61,381 nt of DNA, taken from NCBI GenBank assembly GCA_016716715.1, contig JADJVE010000013.1:1-61381 (forward strand). Direction: 5' to 3'. Of this stretch, positions 36,066-51,000 are shown piece after piece (position 1 is the stretch's first letter; every line of letters begins with the position of its first letter). The DNA is from Acidobacteriota bacterium. GTDB lineage: Bacteria; Acidobacteriota; Thermoanaerobaculia; UBA5066. A program made the translations under genes and the position numbers. The notes under the pieces are model-generated. The model did no database searches, was not told the DNA's origin, and was given only the letters and a program-made list of their open reading frames with translations.

Positions 36066-39000
36066 AGCTCGCCGCCCGCTCCGCCGCGCTTGCCGCCGCC
36101 CTCCTCTGGGCCGCGGCGGCGCCTGCCGCAGACGCGCCGTTCGCGGTCGGCGTGCCGCTCGCGGGCCGGGCGGTCTTCGGATGCAGCGGCGTGACGCTTG
36201 CCGACGCGTCGGTCGGGTCCGACGGCGTGGCGACGTGGACGGCGAAGCAGGGCCTCGGGCACGTGGGTTCGAATGGCGACGTCGTCCTCTCCGGCCGCAC
36301 GACCGTGCAGGGCGACGCGATTCCCGGCCCGGGCCGCCGCACCGTCGTGCCGCCGGAATCGAAAGTCACGGGCCTCACGACGCCCGCCCGCGACGCCGCC
36401 GACTGCAGGCCCGTCGATCTCGCGGTCTTCGACGCGTTCCGGGCGAAGAACGACAACGCTCGGATCCCGAAGACGGCCGCGGGGCGCGACGCCGTGAAGG
36501 ACGGCGCGCTCGTCCTCGACGGCCCGGACCCGCTCACGCTGCCCGCGGGGACGTACGTCTTCTCCTCGATCGCGCTTTCCAACCGCGCGCACGTCCTCTT
36601 CTCGGGCGAAGCGCACGTCTTCGTCACGGGCGACGTCTCGCTCACGGGCAACAGCCACATGAACCCCGCGGGCGGCGGCTTCCGGCTCCGGCTCGTTGCT
36701 GGCGGAGCGCGCGTCAGCCTCGACACGCTCTCGACGCTCGGCGCCTTCGTCTACGCGCCGGGCGCGACGGCCACGTTCGCCACGGGCAGCCGGCTCGTCG
36801 GTTCCGTGTTCGCGGACTCGGTCGTCGTGCGTGAAGCGTCGGTCGCGATCCGCGCCGTGGACGACACGCCTCCCGTCGTCGACCTCGCCGAGCCGGTTGA
36901 GGACGCGGCGGTCTCGCTTTCCGCCGTTCGCGTGCGCGGCAGCGCGCGGGACCCCGAGACGGCGGTGACGGCCCTCGTCGTGAACGGCGTCGCCACGCCC
37001 GTCGCCGCCGACGGCTCCTTCGACGTGACGGTGGACGCGACGCGGACGCTCGAGGTCCGGGCGGACGTCACGAACGCCGCCGGCCTGACGGCAAGCCTTC
37101 GGCGTTCTCTCTGCACGGGCGCTCCGAGCGTGGCGATCCGGATTCCCGCGAACGGCTCGGTCGTCGCCTCGCGCACGGGCCCGGTCGCGGGAACGTGCGG
37201 CTCCGCTTCGACGGTCACCGTGAACGGCGTCCCCGCCGCCGTCTCCGGCGGCACGTTCCAGGCGGACGGCGTCGACTTCGGGCCCGACGGAGTCGCGACG
37301 GTCACCGTCGTGGCGTCGAACGCCTGTGCCAGCTCGACGGCCGTGTCGGCTTTCGTCGTCGACTCTGCGGCGCCCTCCCTTGCGATCGACAGCCCGGCGC
37401 CCGGCTCGGTCTTCGGCGCCTCGCCGATCTCCGTCACGGGCACGTTCGTCGAGGCGAACCTCGTCGACGTCACCGTCAACGGCGTCGTCGCGGCGATCTC
37501 GGGCAACCGCTTCACGGCCACCGTCTCGCTTCCGCCGGGCTCCTCGACGCTCGTCGCCGTCGCGCGGGACGTCGCCGGGCGCTCGGGCCGGTCGGCGGAG
37601 ATCTCCGTCTCGCTCGACGCCGGGTCGCCGAACGTGAGGATCACGAGCCCCGCGTCCGGAGTGCTGACGGGAACCGCGACGACGACCGTGTCGGGCGTTG
37701 CCGACGTGCCGGGCCTCGCCGGCGTCAAGGTGGCGGGGATCGCCGCGACCCTCACGGGCACGTCCTTCACGGCCGTGGGCGTGCCTCTCGCCGAGGGCGA
37801 CAACCGCGTCGTCGCCGAGGCCGTGGACGCGTCGGCGCGCACGTTCTCGTCCGCGGCCGTCGTCGTCACGCTCGACACGCTGCCGCCGGCCGTCGTGCTC
37901 GAGACCGCCGGGCTGCCCGCGCTCACGAGCCTCACGTCCCTCGCCGTCTCGGGCACGGTTTCGGATCCGCATCTCGCGGGCGTGACGGTCAACGGCGTCG
38001 CTGCAGTCGTGTCGGGAGGGCGCTTCACGGCGACGGCGGTGCCGCTGGTCGAGGGCGACAACGCTCTCCGCGCGCGCGCCTCGGACACCCTCAGCCACGT
38101 GGCGGATTCGAACACCGCCACGGTGAACCGCGACACGCAGGCGCCGACTGTGGCGATCACGTCGCCCGCGCCGAACGCGCTGCTCGCGGCGTCCGGCGTC
38201 ACCGTCACGGGCACCGCCTCCGACCCGCACCTGGCGGGCGTGACCGTGAACGGCGTCGCGGCGGCCGTTGCGAGCGGGCAGTTCACCGCGACGCTGACTC
38301 TGGCCGAGGGCGACACGGCGCTCGTCGCGCGCGCGGCCGACGCCGCCGGGAACGCCGGGGCCTCGGCGGCCGTCGGCGTCACGGTGGACACGCTCGCGCC
38401 CGTCGTCTCGATCGACGCTCCGGCCGATCCGCTCACGGGCTCGGCCTTCGTCACGGTCACGGGCACGGTCGTCGAGCCGCACCTCCTCTCCGTCACGGTC
38501 TCCGGCGTGCCGGCGAGCGTCTCGGGCGGGAAATGGGTTGCGACGAACGTCCCGTTGGTCGAGGGCACGCAGCAGATCAAGGCCGTCGCGGTCGACACGT
38601 TCGGCCACCGCGGCGAGTCGGCTGCCGTGGAGTACCGGCTCGATTCGACGCCGCCCGTCCTCACGATGGACGCTCCCGCCGCGGCCTCCGCAGCCTGCCG
38701 CGCGCCCGGCGTCCCGGTTGCGGTTTCGGGCCGCGTGTACGGGCGCGGGGCCGCGCGGCCGGTGGTGACGCTCACCGTCCAGACCGCCGGCGCCGCGGTG
38801 CAGACGTTCACGGCCACGCTCGACGCCGCGGGCACGACGTGGACCGTGCCCGCCGTCGACCTCGGCTCCGCCGACGGCATCGCCACGCTCACCGCCTCGA
38901 CGACCGACGCGCTCGGGCACGACGTGCGCGTCCTGCGTTCGTTCCGCATCAAGGCTTCGACGCCCTCGCTCGCGCTGCTCCTCGACGGCGGAACAATGCC

Positions 39001-42000
39001 TGGGGCCGGGCCGGGCGCGGCGGCCTCTCCCGGCGAGACGCCGGTGCTCTTCGGGCGCGCGCTCTCGCCGCGCGTCGCCGTTTCGGACGGCCCCGGCTCC
39101 GCGCCGCCCGCACCTGTCGTCACGCTGGACGGTGCGCCGTGGGCCGGCGCGCCGATCTCCGCCGAGGGCACGCACCTCCTTTCGGCGACCGCGACGGATT
39201 GCGCGGGTCATTCCGTGTCCGCGCACGCGCTCTTCACGATCGACGTCACGCCGCCGCGGCTCCTCACGTTCGTGCCGGCCGACGGAGCGTCGCTCGGCGC
39301 GCCGGTCGCGTCGGTATCCGGCACGTCGGATCCGGATCTCGCCTCGGCCACCGTCAACGGAGCTGCTGCGGCGACGTCCGGCGGAGCCTTCTCGCTGTCG
39401 CCCTTCTCTTCGAAGGAAGGCGCCAACACCGCCTCGATCGTCCTCGTCGACAAGGCCGGCAACCGCGCGACGTTCTCGCGCTCTTTCAGCGTGAAGTCTC
39501 TCGCGCCGTCCGTCGAGATCCTCGAGTCGGGCGCGCCGCTGGGTGCAGGCGCACGCTTCTTCCGGTCGGTCGCGCCGGTCGTGCGCTCGAACGACCCCTC
39601 GGCCACGGTCCTGGCCACTCTCAACGGGGTCTCTTTCCTTTCTGGTACGTCGATTTCCGTTTCCGGCGACTACACGCTCTCCGCAACCGCCACGGACGCG
39701 CTCGGCCACTCGTCCTCCGCGAACGCGTCCTTCAAGGTGGACCTCACGCCGGGGCCCGCGGTGGACATCACCGCGCCTGCCGACCGCGCGGTCCTGCCCG
39801 GGCCGACCGTGGCCGTGACCGGCACGGCCAGCGCCTCCGTCACGTCCGTGACAGTGAACGGCCGCGCGGCGACGCTGACCGGAGCCACGTGGTCGCTGCC
39901 CGATCTCGTCCTGCCTTCCGACGTCCCGAGCGAGATCGTCGCGATCGCGGCGGACTCGGCCAGCCGCACCGCGTCGGCGACGCGCCAGGTCACCGTGCGT
40001 GCCTCGGGGCCGCAGATCACGATCCTCGAGCCCTCCAGCGGCGCGCGGACGAACAGGAAGAAGATCGACGTGGCGGGCGCCGTCGTCGGCGGCCCGTCCG
40101 CCACCGCGAACGGCACGGTTACCGTCGCGGGCCAGACGCTCGCGCTCGACGCGCTCGGGACATTCCGCGCCAAGGACGTTCCCCTTCAGACCGGCGCGAA
40201 CACGCTCACGGCCTCGGCCACGGACGCTCTCGGCCGCACGGGCACGGCGTCGGTCACGGTCACGACCGACACGACGGCGCCCGGCATTTCTCTCGCCGCC
40301 GACGGCCAGCCGCTCGCCGAAGGCGCGAGCTTCGCGCGCCCGTTCACGCTCCGCGTCGCGATCTCCGACGACGCGGCGCCCCTTCCGATCCCCACGATCC
40401 GGCTGAACGGCGCCGACAAGGGCGCCACGGCGGCGGTCACGGACCTCGCGATCGCGCAGGCGGGCGGCTACGTCCTCTCGGTCGTCGCGCGCGACGCCGC
40501 GGGCAACGAGAGCCGCGCCGACCGCAGCTTCGTCCTCGCTTCGGGCGGCTGCGCGGTGTCGGCGCTCGACCCGGGCGACGGCGCGATCGTCGCGGCCCCG
40601 AAGGTGACGCTCAAGGGACGCAGCGGCGATGCGGCGTCCGTCACGGTCACGTCCGGCGGCCAGACGTTCGCCACGCAGCTCGCGGACGGGACGTTCGCGG
40701 CGGGCGACGTGCCGCTCGCGGCCGTGGGCGAGAACACGCTCGCGATCGCGTGCACGGATCGCGCGGGCGCCGTCTCGACGACGAACCTGAAGATCACGCG
40801 CCTCCAGGACGGCGCGGGCCCCGTCGTGCGCATCGTCCAGCCCGCCGGCGGCGCGCGCCAGGCGGGCGCGACGGTTGCCGTGACGGGCACGGTCTCCGAT
40901 CCCGGGGCGTCCGTCACGGTGAACGGCGTGAAAGCGCCGGTCGCATCCGGCGCGTTCTCGGCGGGCCCGCTGCCGCTCGTCGAGGGCCCGAACGTCCTCG
41001 CGGCGCGCGCCGTGGACGCCGCCGGCCGCGGCGGCGAGGATCGCGTCGTCGTCTTTCGCGACTCGGCGGCGCCGAAGATCGCCATCACGTCGCCTCCCGA
41101 CGGCGCGCACGTGGGCAAGCCTGGCGCGGGTGCCGCTGTCCTGAACGTCTCGGGCGTCGTGGATCTCACGAGCGAGCCGAACCTGGCCTCGGTCGTCGTG
41201 GCGACGGGTGCGGGCTCCGTCACCGCGACCGTGGACCCCGACACGGGCTCGTTCTTCGCGGGCGGCGTGCCGCTGGTCACGGCTTCGCCCGGCGCGCCGC
41301 AGAACGTCACCGCGACCGCCACGGACACGCTTGCCCAAGCCGGCACGGCCACGGTCAAGGTGATCTACGACCCGGCCGCGCCCGCGCTCGTCCTCGGTCC
41401 GCCCGTGGACGGCGCCCGGTTCAGCGAAGCCTCTCCGCCTTCGTTCACGGCCTCCGGCGAGGCCTGGGCGAAGGACGGCGCAATCGTCTCGATCAACGGC
41501 GGCGGGCTCGACGGACTCGCGTGGGACGCGGCGGCGGCCGATGGGCGTCGGCACGCGACTTTCAGCGCGCAGGTCACCGTGCCGTCGGCGGAAGGCCCGT
41601 TCGGCGTCATCGCGCGCGTCGAGGAGCCCTCGGGCGCGTTTGCCAACGACAAGCGCCTCCTCTTCAAGGACACGACGGCGCCCACGGTCGTCGACATGCA
41701 GCCCGCCGACGCGGCGAAGCAGGTCGACGCGAACGAGATCCCGCTCGTCCTCTTCAGCGAGGCGATCCGCCCGTCGTCGCTCTCGGCCGCGGACGGCCTC
41801 ACGCTGACGCGCGTGGCGACGGGCGACAGGGCCGTCGGCACATTCACGGTCGCGGGCAGCGCCGTCGCTTTCGCGCCGGGCGCCGCAATGGTGCGCGGCG
41901 AGGCGTACAAGTTCCGCGCGGGGACCGGCATCACCGACCTCGCCGGGCATCCGCTCGCGGCCGCGAGGGAAGTGCGGTTCACGGTGGCTGCCGTCGGGAC

Positions 42001-45000
42001 GGGGGCCGCGCCGGTGCTCGACGCGCTGCCGCCCGTCGTCTGTGCGACGCAGGTCGTCGTGTCCGGCACGGCCGCGCCGAACGCCGCAGTCCGCGTGCGC
42101 GACGCCAGCCTTTCTTTCACCGGCAACGCCGACGCCGGGGGCCGCTTCGCAGTCACGATCCCGCTCTCGGGCAACGGCTGGCACGCCGTGCACGCCGCCG
42201 TGATCGATTCGGGCGGATCGCCCGGACCGGAAGCCGCGGCTCTCTTCCGCGTGGACTGCAGCGCGCCGTCCGTCGCCGGGGCCGCATTCGACCGCGGCAC
42301 GGGGAAGCTGACGGTCGCGTTCACGGAGGCGATGAAGCTCACGTCGCTGACCGTCGGCGGTGCGGGCAGTGCGGTCACCGCGTCCAAGGCCGACGACGCG
42401 ACGAACGCGCCGCAGGCGGCGGCGCTGTCGCTCTCGACCGACGGGCTGACGGCCACACTCGACCTCGGCAGCGGGCCCGCCGCCTGGTGGGCGGGCCTTT
42501 CCGTGCGCCTCTCCGTTGGTCCGCCCGCCTCCGACGCGTCCGGCAACGCCATGGCGGCTCCGTACGCGACGGTGTTCTTCGTGGGCGGCGGGGGAGATCC
42601 CTCGGGCGGCTTCCTCTCCGGGGCCGTGCTGGACGAGGAGTCCGGCAGGCCGCTCTCGTCGGCGGACGTCAAGCTCTATGCATCGGGCGCCGTGCTGCCG
42701 GGCGCCGCGCTTCCCGCGCAGGTCACGGCGCCGGTCGCGAGCACCGTGACCGACGGCCGCGGGCGCTTCAGCCTCACGGGCGACATCCCCGCCGGCCGTT
42801 ACGCGCTCGTCCTCTCGCGCACGGGCTACACGCGGTCGGTGCGGCGCCTCGCGCTCGAGCCCGCCGTCGGCGCGGTGCCGTTCGGCAGCCGCCTGACTCC
42901 TCTCGCGGCCCAGGCGCCGTCACTCCTCGTTCCGGGCAGCGGCGGCTCGTTCGCGGGCCCCGCGGGCTCCAACGCGACGGTGGACTTCGCGGCGAACGCG
43001 CTGGCGTCCGCGACGAACCTCGGCGTCCGCCTGACGCCGCTCGCGGGCCAGGGCCTGCCCGAGCCGCTGCCGCTCGGCTTCACGCCGCTCGCCGCTGCCG
43101 AGCTGCGCCTGATTCCGAACGGCGCGGGCGACGACGCGCTGCCCGAGGGCGCGGGCACGCCGTTCGCGGCCGGCGCCGTCACGCTCACGCTTCCGCTCCC
43201 CGCGGGCATCAATCCGTCCGACCTCTTCGCCGCGCGGTACGACGTCGTCGCCGGCGCCTGGCTCGCGCTGCCGCTCCCGGTGTTCGTCGCGGGCAGCGGC
43301 GCGAACCCCGATCGCGCGCGTCACGCTCGCGGGCCCCGGCTCCGTCGCGATCATCGCGCCGGACGCGAACCCCGCGACGCGGCCGCCGGTCCTGCCCGTC
43401 AGCCTCGACGCGCCGCTCGTGGGCGTGACCTGCCCTCGACGGTGCCGACGCTTACGGCGACCATCGCGCTCGACCCGCTCATCGTCTCGCCCACCGGCCG
43501 CGCCACCGCGCGCGTCGTCGCGCGGTCTTCCGACGGGACGACGCCGTGGCCCAGCGGCCTCGCGGTGCAGGGCTACCTCGACGAGAAGCTCATCCTCTCG
43601 GCGGCGGGGCGAGCTCCTGCACGAGGCGCCGTTCACAGCCGACCTCGTCCTCTACCATCCGCCGCTCTCCGCGGCCGATCTCGGCGGCACGGCCTCCGGC
43701 GCGGCGGGCGCGCTCACGTTCCGCGTGTCACCCAGCCCGCGCGCCGCGCAGGTCCTCCTCGACACGGGCTACGAGAACGTCCGCCTCTTCCCGTTCACGG
43801 ACCAGCTCGAGCGCGGGCAGGTGCTCGGCCCGGCGGGCGGCTCGGTGACGACGGCGGACGGCGTCGAGCTCGTCGTGCCCGAGAGCGGCCTCGCGCAGAA
43901 GACCTTCGTCTCCGCGCGGAAGCTCACCGCCTCCGAGCTGGCGCTCCTGCCGCCTGTCGCGGGTTACACGACCGTCGCGGGCGTGCGCGTCAGCCTCTCG
44001 GGTGCGACGCTCGCGCGCGCGGCCACGCTGAAGCTGAACGCGCCTTCGGGCCTCCCCGCCGACGCGGCCGACGACCCGCGCTACGTCCTCGCCGTCTTTG
44101 TCGACGCGCCCGACGACGGCCGCGGTGCGTTCGCGAACGCCGTCTCGCGCGTCACGCTCCGCCCGCGGCGGGCGCCGTGCCCGCGAAGCTCGTCGCGGCG
44201 CCCGAGGCCTCGGGCTCGCCGCTGCCGTTCCCCGGCGTCGCGGGGGAGGGCGTCTTCCTCTATCTCCACGCGAATGCGCCCGTCGGATTCGTGACCGGCC
44301 GCGTCACGTCGCCGAACGGCGCGGGCATCGCGGGCTCGCGCGTCACGGCGGCGGGCCTCGGCACGGCGAACCTCTCCGTGCCCGGCGGCGTCTACGCGGT
44401 GCCCGCGCCCGCGGGCGCGCCCACGCTGAACGCGCTTCACCCCACGCTCGGCGTCTCGGGCTCCGGGCAGGTGCCGTCGCTCGTGAAGGGCCAGGTCGCC
44501 ACGCTCGACCTCGTCCTCACGCCGGTGCCGCCGACGATCCGCGCGCTGCAACCCCTGAACGGGGCGACGGACCAGCCCGTCGGCTCGACCGTGTCGATCG
44601 CGTTCAGCGCGGCGCTGGATCCCGCCAGCGTCACGGCGGCGACGCTCTCCGTCTCTCTCGCCGACGCGACGGGCGCGCCGACCGGCCTCGTCTTCAACGG
44701 AACGACCGTGCTCTCGCCCGACAGGACGACCGTCGTCTTCACGCCCGCGCGACCGCTCCCGCCCGGCAAGCGCATTGCGGCGCGCTTCACGGGCGGCGTC
44801 CGCGACGCGGCCGGCACGCTGTACGGCGGCGCGCTGCCCGTGGACTGGAGCTTCGGGACGTCCACGCAGTTCGTCACGGGCGGGGCCATTCATCCCGAGA
44901 AGATCCGGCTGCTCGTCCCTGTGAACGGCGTCGCCCAGATCCTCGGCGCCGACGGCGCGCTCCCGCTCGTCACGGGCGGAACGCCGCCGTGGTCCGTGTG

Positions 45001-48000
45001 GGCCGACGTCGAGGGCCCGGTCTGCCCGTCGAAGGTCACGCAGCCCGCGAACGCGAACGGCGGCTTCACGGTTAACGCCGGCTGCCCGCCCACCGTCAGC
45101 GTCACGATCTCGAGCAAGGTCTGGCTGCACGTCATCGACCCGACCGGCGCCGAAGCAGCGACGTTCAAGCTCGGCCCGTTCGCGACGCCCGACGGCAAGG
45201 GCTTCGTGGCGAACCCGGGCGAAGACGCCGTCTTCACGACTTCGGAGGGCGTCGAAGTCACAGCGCCCGCAGGCGCATTCGACGTGCCCACGCTCGTCAA
45301 GGTCACGAAGCAGCCGCTGGACTCGCTCAACGTCGCGCTGAACCCCGGCCTCGAGATGGGCGCCGTCCTCAACGTCGACTTCGACGGCACCGCGAAGGAG
45401 ACGCTGCGCCTCCGGATCCCCGTGACGACGGCCTCGCCCGTCGGCGGCCTCGTCTTCGCGGGCACGCCCATCGATCTTCCGTGGGGAAGGAAGCTCAAGA
45501 TCCTCGACGTCGGCCGCCTCGTGGACGACGGCAAGGGCGGCAAGCTCATCTCGACGCTCGAGGCGGATCAGCCGGAGGACCCGGCGCTGACGGCGGGCGC
45601 GACCCCGGGTTCGAGCGCGGCGGCCGGGCGAACGGCCCTCATCTCGCGGAAGCTCCTGCGAACGATTGCCGCCGAGATGACGGCTCGCGGCTCCGTCGCG
45701 TTCGTCTTCGGAACGACGCTGCCTCTCATGGGAGTCACGGGCGCGGTCGTCTCGGGGACGCTCTTCATTCTTTACAACGCGATTGCCGACTCCTTCGTCT
45801 TCCAGGCGCTCGCGAACGACTGGAGCGGGCGGTACGTGCTGCCGGCTTACCCGGGTCAGGCGCTCTCGGTGATCAAGCGTGACGTGGCGACGGGCTGGAT
45901 CCTCGCGCGCCAGGACTACGCGAGTCCCGCGGGCTCGGGCGGCCTCACGAACCTCGGCACGCTCGACGCCGGTCCGGACACGCCGCCCATCCTCGTGGAC
46001 GCGAGTCCGATCCGCGTCCTGCGCTTCACCGCGCCTCCCGTCGACGCCACCCGGGGGATCGACACGCTGCGCCTCGCGCTCGAAATGGAAGCGCGCGTCG
46101 GCTCCGACCGCACGGCGTCCCTCGCCGGCGTGCCGGGGTTCGCGTTCGCGGACGGGACCTCCGTCGACTTCCTCGACTTCACGCAGGCCGCCGCCAAGAC
46201 GCCGAGCGGCACGGTCTCGGCTCGAGTATTCGTCTCGGGCGGCGCGTTCGCGACGGGGCCGATCGCCGCCCGGCCCGCCGACGACATGTTCGTGTACGTC
46301 TCGCCGGGCGAGCTCGACCCGGCCGGAGTCAGCGAGCTCACGCTCACGTTCTCGCGCCGAATCGACAACCCGACCGGCAACGCCGCTGACCTCGTCGCTC
46401 TCTGGGACTGCGGCGACGTGGCGCGAGTTCTCTCCGGCTCCGCCCCGTCCTGCCCGGGGGCGAGCGTGAAGGTCGCGGCCACCGCCGATCTTGCGCTGGC
46501 AGGCGCGCAGATCGTCGTCCACCTTCCGGGTCGCCTCGCCGAGGGCCGCCAGTACCGTCTGGATCTCGTGGGCGTGAAGTCCGCCCCGAAGGGCATCGCC
46601 TATCCGCTCGGCGCGCCTTCGTCGTTCTTCTTCGCGACGCGCCGCACCGGCGATCCGTTCGGCAAGATCGTCACGTCCGCGCTGGGCGACACGAACTCCG
46701 CCCGCGACCTTCTGAAGTTCGGCAACCTGCTGCTGGTCGGCTCGGCCACCGGGCGCCTCGTCGCCGTGGACGTGTCCGACCCGAAGAACCCGGCGACGTG
46801 GGCGTCCCTCGTGAACGTGGACGCGACCGGGGCCGCGACGAACGCGAAAGCCGATGCGCTGAGGGCGTTCGCGACGGACGGGCACGGCCGCCTCTTCTAC
46901 AACGTCCAGTTCGGCTCGAGCTGGGCGGTCCGGACGGTGAGGATCGAGGACGTCCGCGAACGTAAGGCTCCGGCTCCCACGACGCCGCTCTTTACGGACC
47001 CCGGCTACTTCACGAGCGTCGACGGCGGCGTCCGCACGGCCTTCGCGGCAGGTGCGATCGGCACGCTGCTCGGCGGGGACTACCTTGCGCTCGTCGGAAG
47101 CCTGCCGGCGGGAACGCCGTCGTCGATGGAAGTCGTCGTGCGTGACGACGCCGAGCCATCCGCCGGCTCGTACGAGCTGCGCGAGCTCTACGAGCGCCCG
47201 GAGCAGCTGAACGCGCCCGACTCCTTCAAGGGTCTCCCGTCGGACCACGGCTTCTACGAATTCGACGTCAGGGTCTACACGATGGGCTACGGCTCGACGC
47301 CGGCCGACCACCGCGCGAACCGGGCTTCGGTGTGCGGCGAGCAGCCCTGGGACCGGTACCAGCGAGTCTCGGTCGACAACCTCTCGACGGGGCAGACGTG
47401 GTCGGCAGACGTCGAGAACCCCTGGCCGCCGGGCGGCACGGGCGACGGGACCCGCAGGATCCGCATCCGCGGCCGGCTTGGGGACCGGCTGCGCATCCGC
47501 TACAACGTCGTCGCGCTCGGCTACCTCTCGATCGTCGGCAGCGGCATCTCGGTCCTCGACCTGAACCGGATGTACCGCAACCCGGGGCCCGTCGCGGCGC
47601 AGGCGAACAAGAGCCAGTGCAACCGGCGCGTCGGGAAGTACGAAGGCGAGGACGTCGCGCTGTACGGCGTTTGCCCGGCGCCGAATAGCGCCGGCACGGC
47701 GCAGGGCGTGCCGACTCTGAATGGTCTCTCCAACACGCCCGCCCTCGTGGCTCTGCCCGGGCCCGTCAACGTAAACGTCTACTCGGTCCTCACGCACTTC
47801 GGTGTCGTCCACGAGAGCGCAAAGCTCACCACGCCGGGCGACCTCTCGATCCCCTCGAAGGTGCCGCTGCAGTTCTGGCAGACGCCCGACGGGGCAACGT
47901 GCCTCGGCGAGCGCGCGCCGGCCGGCCTCCGTCCGGCGTACCGCGCGATCGCCTACGCGCGCGACGCCGCGTGGACGGACCTCGGCATCCGCGTCGGGAC

Positions 48001-51000
48001 GGGCGCGGCCTTCAACGGGCCGGCGCTCAAGCCCGTGAAGACGACCGGCGACCTGCTCTTCGTGTCGATGGGCGTTGCGGGCATCCTCTCGATCTCGCTC
48101 GGCCCTCTCGCGAACGGCGATCCGATCGGCCGGTACTGGGTCGAGGGGCACTCCGTCTACCGGCTCCAGGCGGACGTCGCGCGCGGCCTTCTCTTTGCGG
48201 GCGGCCAGGACAGGAACGGCAACTCGATCGTGGACGTGTGGGATCTCGCGCGTGCGAACGGCGGCCCCACTCCCGCCGGCGTCTTCCCGCCGGCCTCGGG
48301 GCAGGCCGTCGACCCGCGCCTGCTCGCGACGCTCTACGTGCCGTGGGACACGAACCACATCGGTCTCGACGAGACCGGCGCGGGCCTCGTCTACACGTGG
48401 GGCTACCGGAAGGCGCCGGACGGCAGCGGCGGCGTCGTGACCGAGGAAGGCGCGTTCGTGATGCCCTTCGACGCGCCGTCGATCACGTTCGCGGGCGTGT
48501 TCCGCAAGGACACCGCGGCGCCGGCGCCGGGAACGCTCGCTCCGAGCGTTCGCCAGCTCGTCACGAAGCTGGACCCGCTCGGCGTTCCGCTGCGCCTCTC
48601 CCCGTTCGATGAGAGGGACACGCCGGCGGACGAGACCTGCTCCGACCTCGACCGCGCGCTGGGCGCGAACTGCCGCACGGCGGCGTTCAAGGTGCGCGTC
48701 GCGCTGCCGGGCTCGGCGGCGGGTCGCGCGTTGGGCGCGACGCTCAACGCGAAGGTCCAGAGCCTTCGGGGGCTGCCCGACAAGCGCCTCCTCGCGCAGG
48801 AAGACCTCGGCGCCCTCGTCCCGCCGTGCGGCGGCACCGAGCCGTGCGACGGCGGCGCGCATGCGGCGGAATCCGGCTGGCCGGACCGCGACGTGTGGGT
48901 GACGCTGCGGCGGATCGGGAAGGGGTACTCGGGTGCGGACATCACGAGCCCCGACGGCCCGACGTCGAACCCCTACGACCTCTACGAATCGGACGAGACG
49001 GTAGTCCTCGTCGCGGACCCGCGCGCGCGGTTCGCCTACTGGAAGCCGTATCAGGCACTCGAGGTGAAGTCCGGCAACCCGCCGGACGAACGCCACCAAT
49101 GCCGGCGCTGCGACCGCCCGCCCACGCTCCCGCAGGACGCGAGCGACACGAGCGTCGTCGAGCTCCTCGCCGGCGGCCCGTACGTCCGGGCGTTCCTCTC
49201 GCCGAAGCCGGGCTCGCCCGACGAGCTGGCGACGCGTGCCGCCATCCTGTACTTCAACGGCACGAACTACCCGCCGCCCTCGGGTTACGTCCGCGTGAGC
49301 GGCTTCGCCGACGAGGTCCCGTCTGTCACGCAGATCGCGCTCGCCGAGCCGGCGCAGAACCCCGCCGTCTGGACGGCGGAAGCGGGGGCCAGCGTCCGCC
49401 TCACGTCCGGAGAGGGCGTCGTCGAGACGCGCGACTTCTCGGCGGCGGCCCGGTCGCTCGGCTTCGCGCTGGACCGCACGTACCGGTCCGGCGTCGCCGG
49501 CTACGGCCCGCTCGGCGCCGCCGGCTGGAACGCTTCCCTCTTCGCGCACCTCAGGGAGACCGCTCTCATTCCGCCCGTCCCCGGCGGCAGCTCGTCGTAC
49601 GTCGACTACCACGACGGCGCCGGTCAGGTATGGCGCTTCGTGGACCCGGGCAAGCCGGTCGATTCCTCGACAACCCCTCCGAGCGACTTCTGCCCGGCCG
49701 GCACCGCGCGCGACGGCGGGGAGACGTACTGCACGCCGAAGGGCCTCTACATGCGGCTCGACAAGGTGACGGATGGGACCTTCCGCCTCGTCGGCCGCAA
49801 CAACGACACGCTGCGCTTCGACCCGGCCGGGCGCCTCACGATGATCTCGGACCGTCACGCGCAGGAAGAGCCCGACAAGAAGGGCAGCAGCGTCCGCCTC
49901 TACTACACGCCCGCGGGCGACCTCGTGCGCGTGCAGGACGAGATGGGGCGCGTCTACCGGCTGACGTACTTCGACTCCGCGGATCCTGCGAACGCCGGGC
50001 TCCTGAAGAAGATCGAAGACTTCTCCTCTCCCGCGCGGACGGTCACCTTCGAGTACGACCGGCGGCGGCTCTCGAAGGTCACGCTGCCGAAGGTCACGAA
50101 GATCCCGCCGGAGCTTGGCATCGTGCCCGGCGATCCGGTGATCCGCTACGGGTACGGGGCCTCCACGAACGCGAACACGGCGCCGCCGCTCCACGGCCCG
50201 CTCTGGGGCGGAAAGCTCGAGACCTTCACGCTCCCCGGCGAGACGTCCGAGCGGATCCGGTTCACGTACGACCTGGCGTCGGGGCGCGCGAGCCCGGTCC
50301 TCGCGGGCAAGGCGACGACCGTGACGTGGAAGCTCACGGCGACGCCCGCGACCGCGGAGCCCGCGAAGTCGGTCGAGGTGCTCGACCCGAGCGGCCTCCG
50401 GACGACGTACACGCTCGACGACAAGGGCCACGTCGCCAACGTCCTCCGCAAGGGCGTCGAGGTGAGCAAGGGCGGAGCGCCCGCGCTCGCCGATCTCAGC
50501 GAGTCGTACCTCTATCGCGACGATGGCCGCATCTCTTTCGCGACGCGCGCGGACGGGACGAAGATGGATTACGCGCCTCCGCCGGCCGGGCCTCAGCGCC
50601 TCGCCTACCGGATCCCGTCCGTCACCGAGATCGGGAAAGACCCGGACGGCTCGATCACGCGCGGGTTCGAGTACCAGGGCGACGGGCTCGTCGAGAAGAT
50701 CACCGACCCCGAGGGCCGCACGATCACGCCGGGCGTGCCGGCGGCGGGGCTCAAGGTCGACTCGAAGACGAGCGATGGGCTGAAGAGCTCGACGACGTTC
50801 GACGACTTCGGCCGGCCGAAGACCTACGAGGGCGGCGCGGGCACGAAGGGGGAGACGACCTACCTCGACGACGCGCTCGGCGTCAAGGGCGGAGGGTTCC
50901 CGCTCGAGGTCGTCAAGGGAGACAAGCCCTCCGGCAAGTACGCCGGCGCCACGTTCGAGAGGGACGAGCGCGGCAACCCGACCGAGATTCGCGAGTCGTC

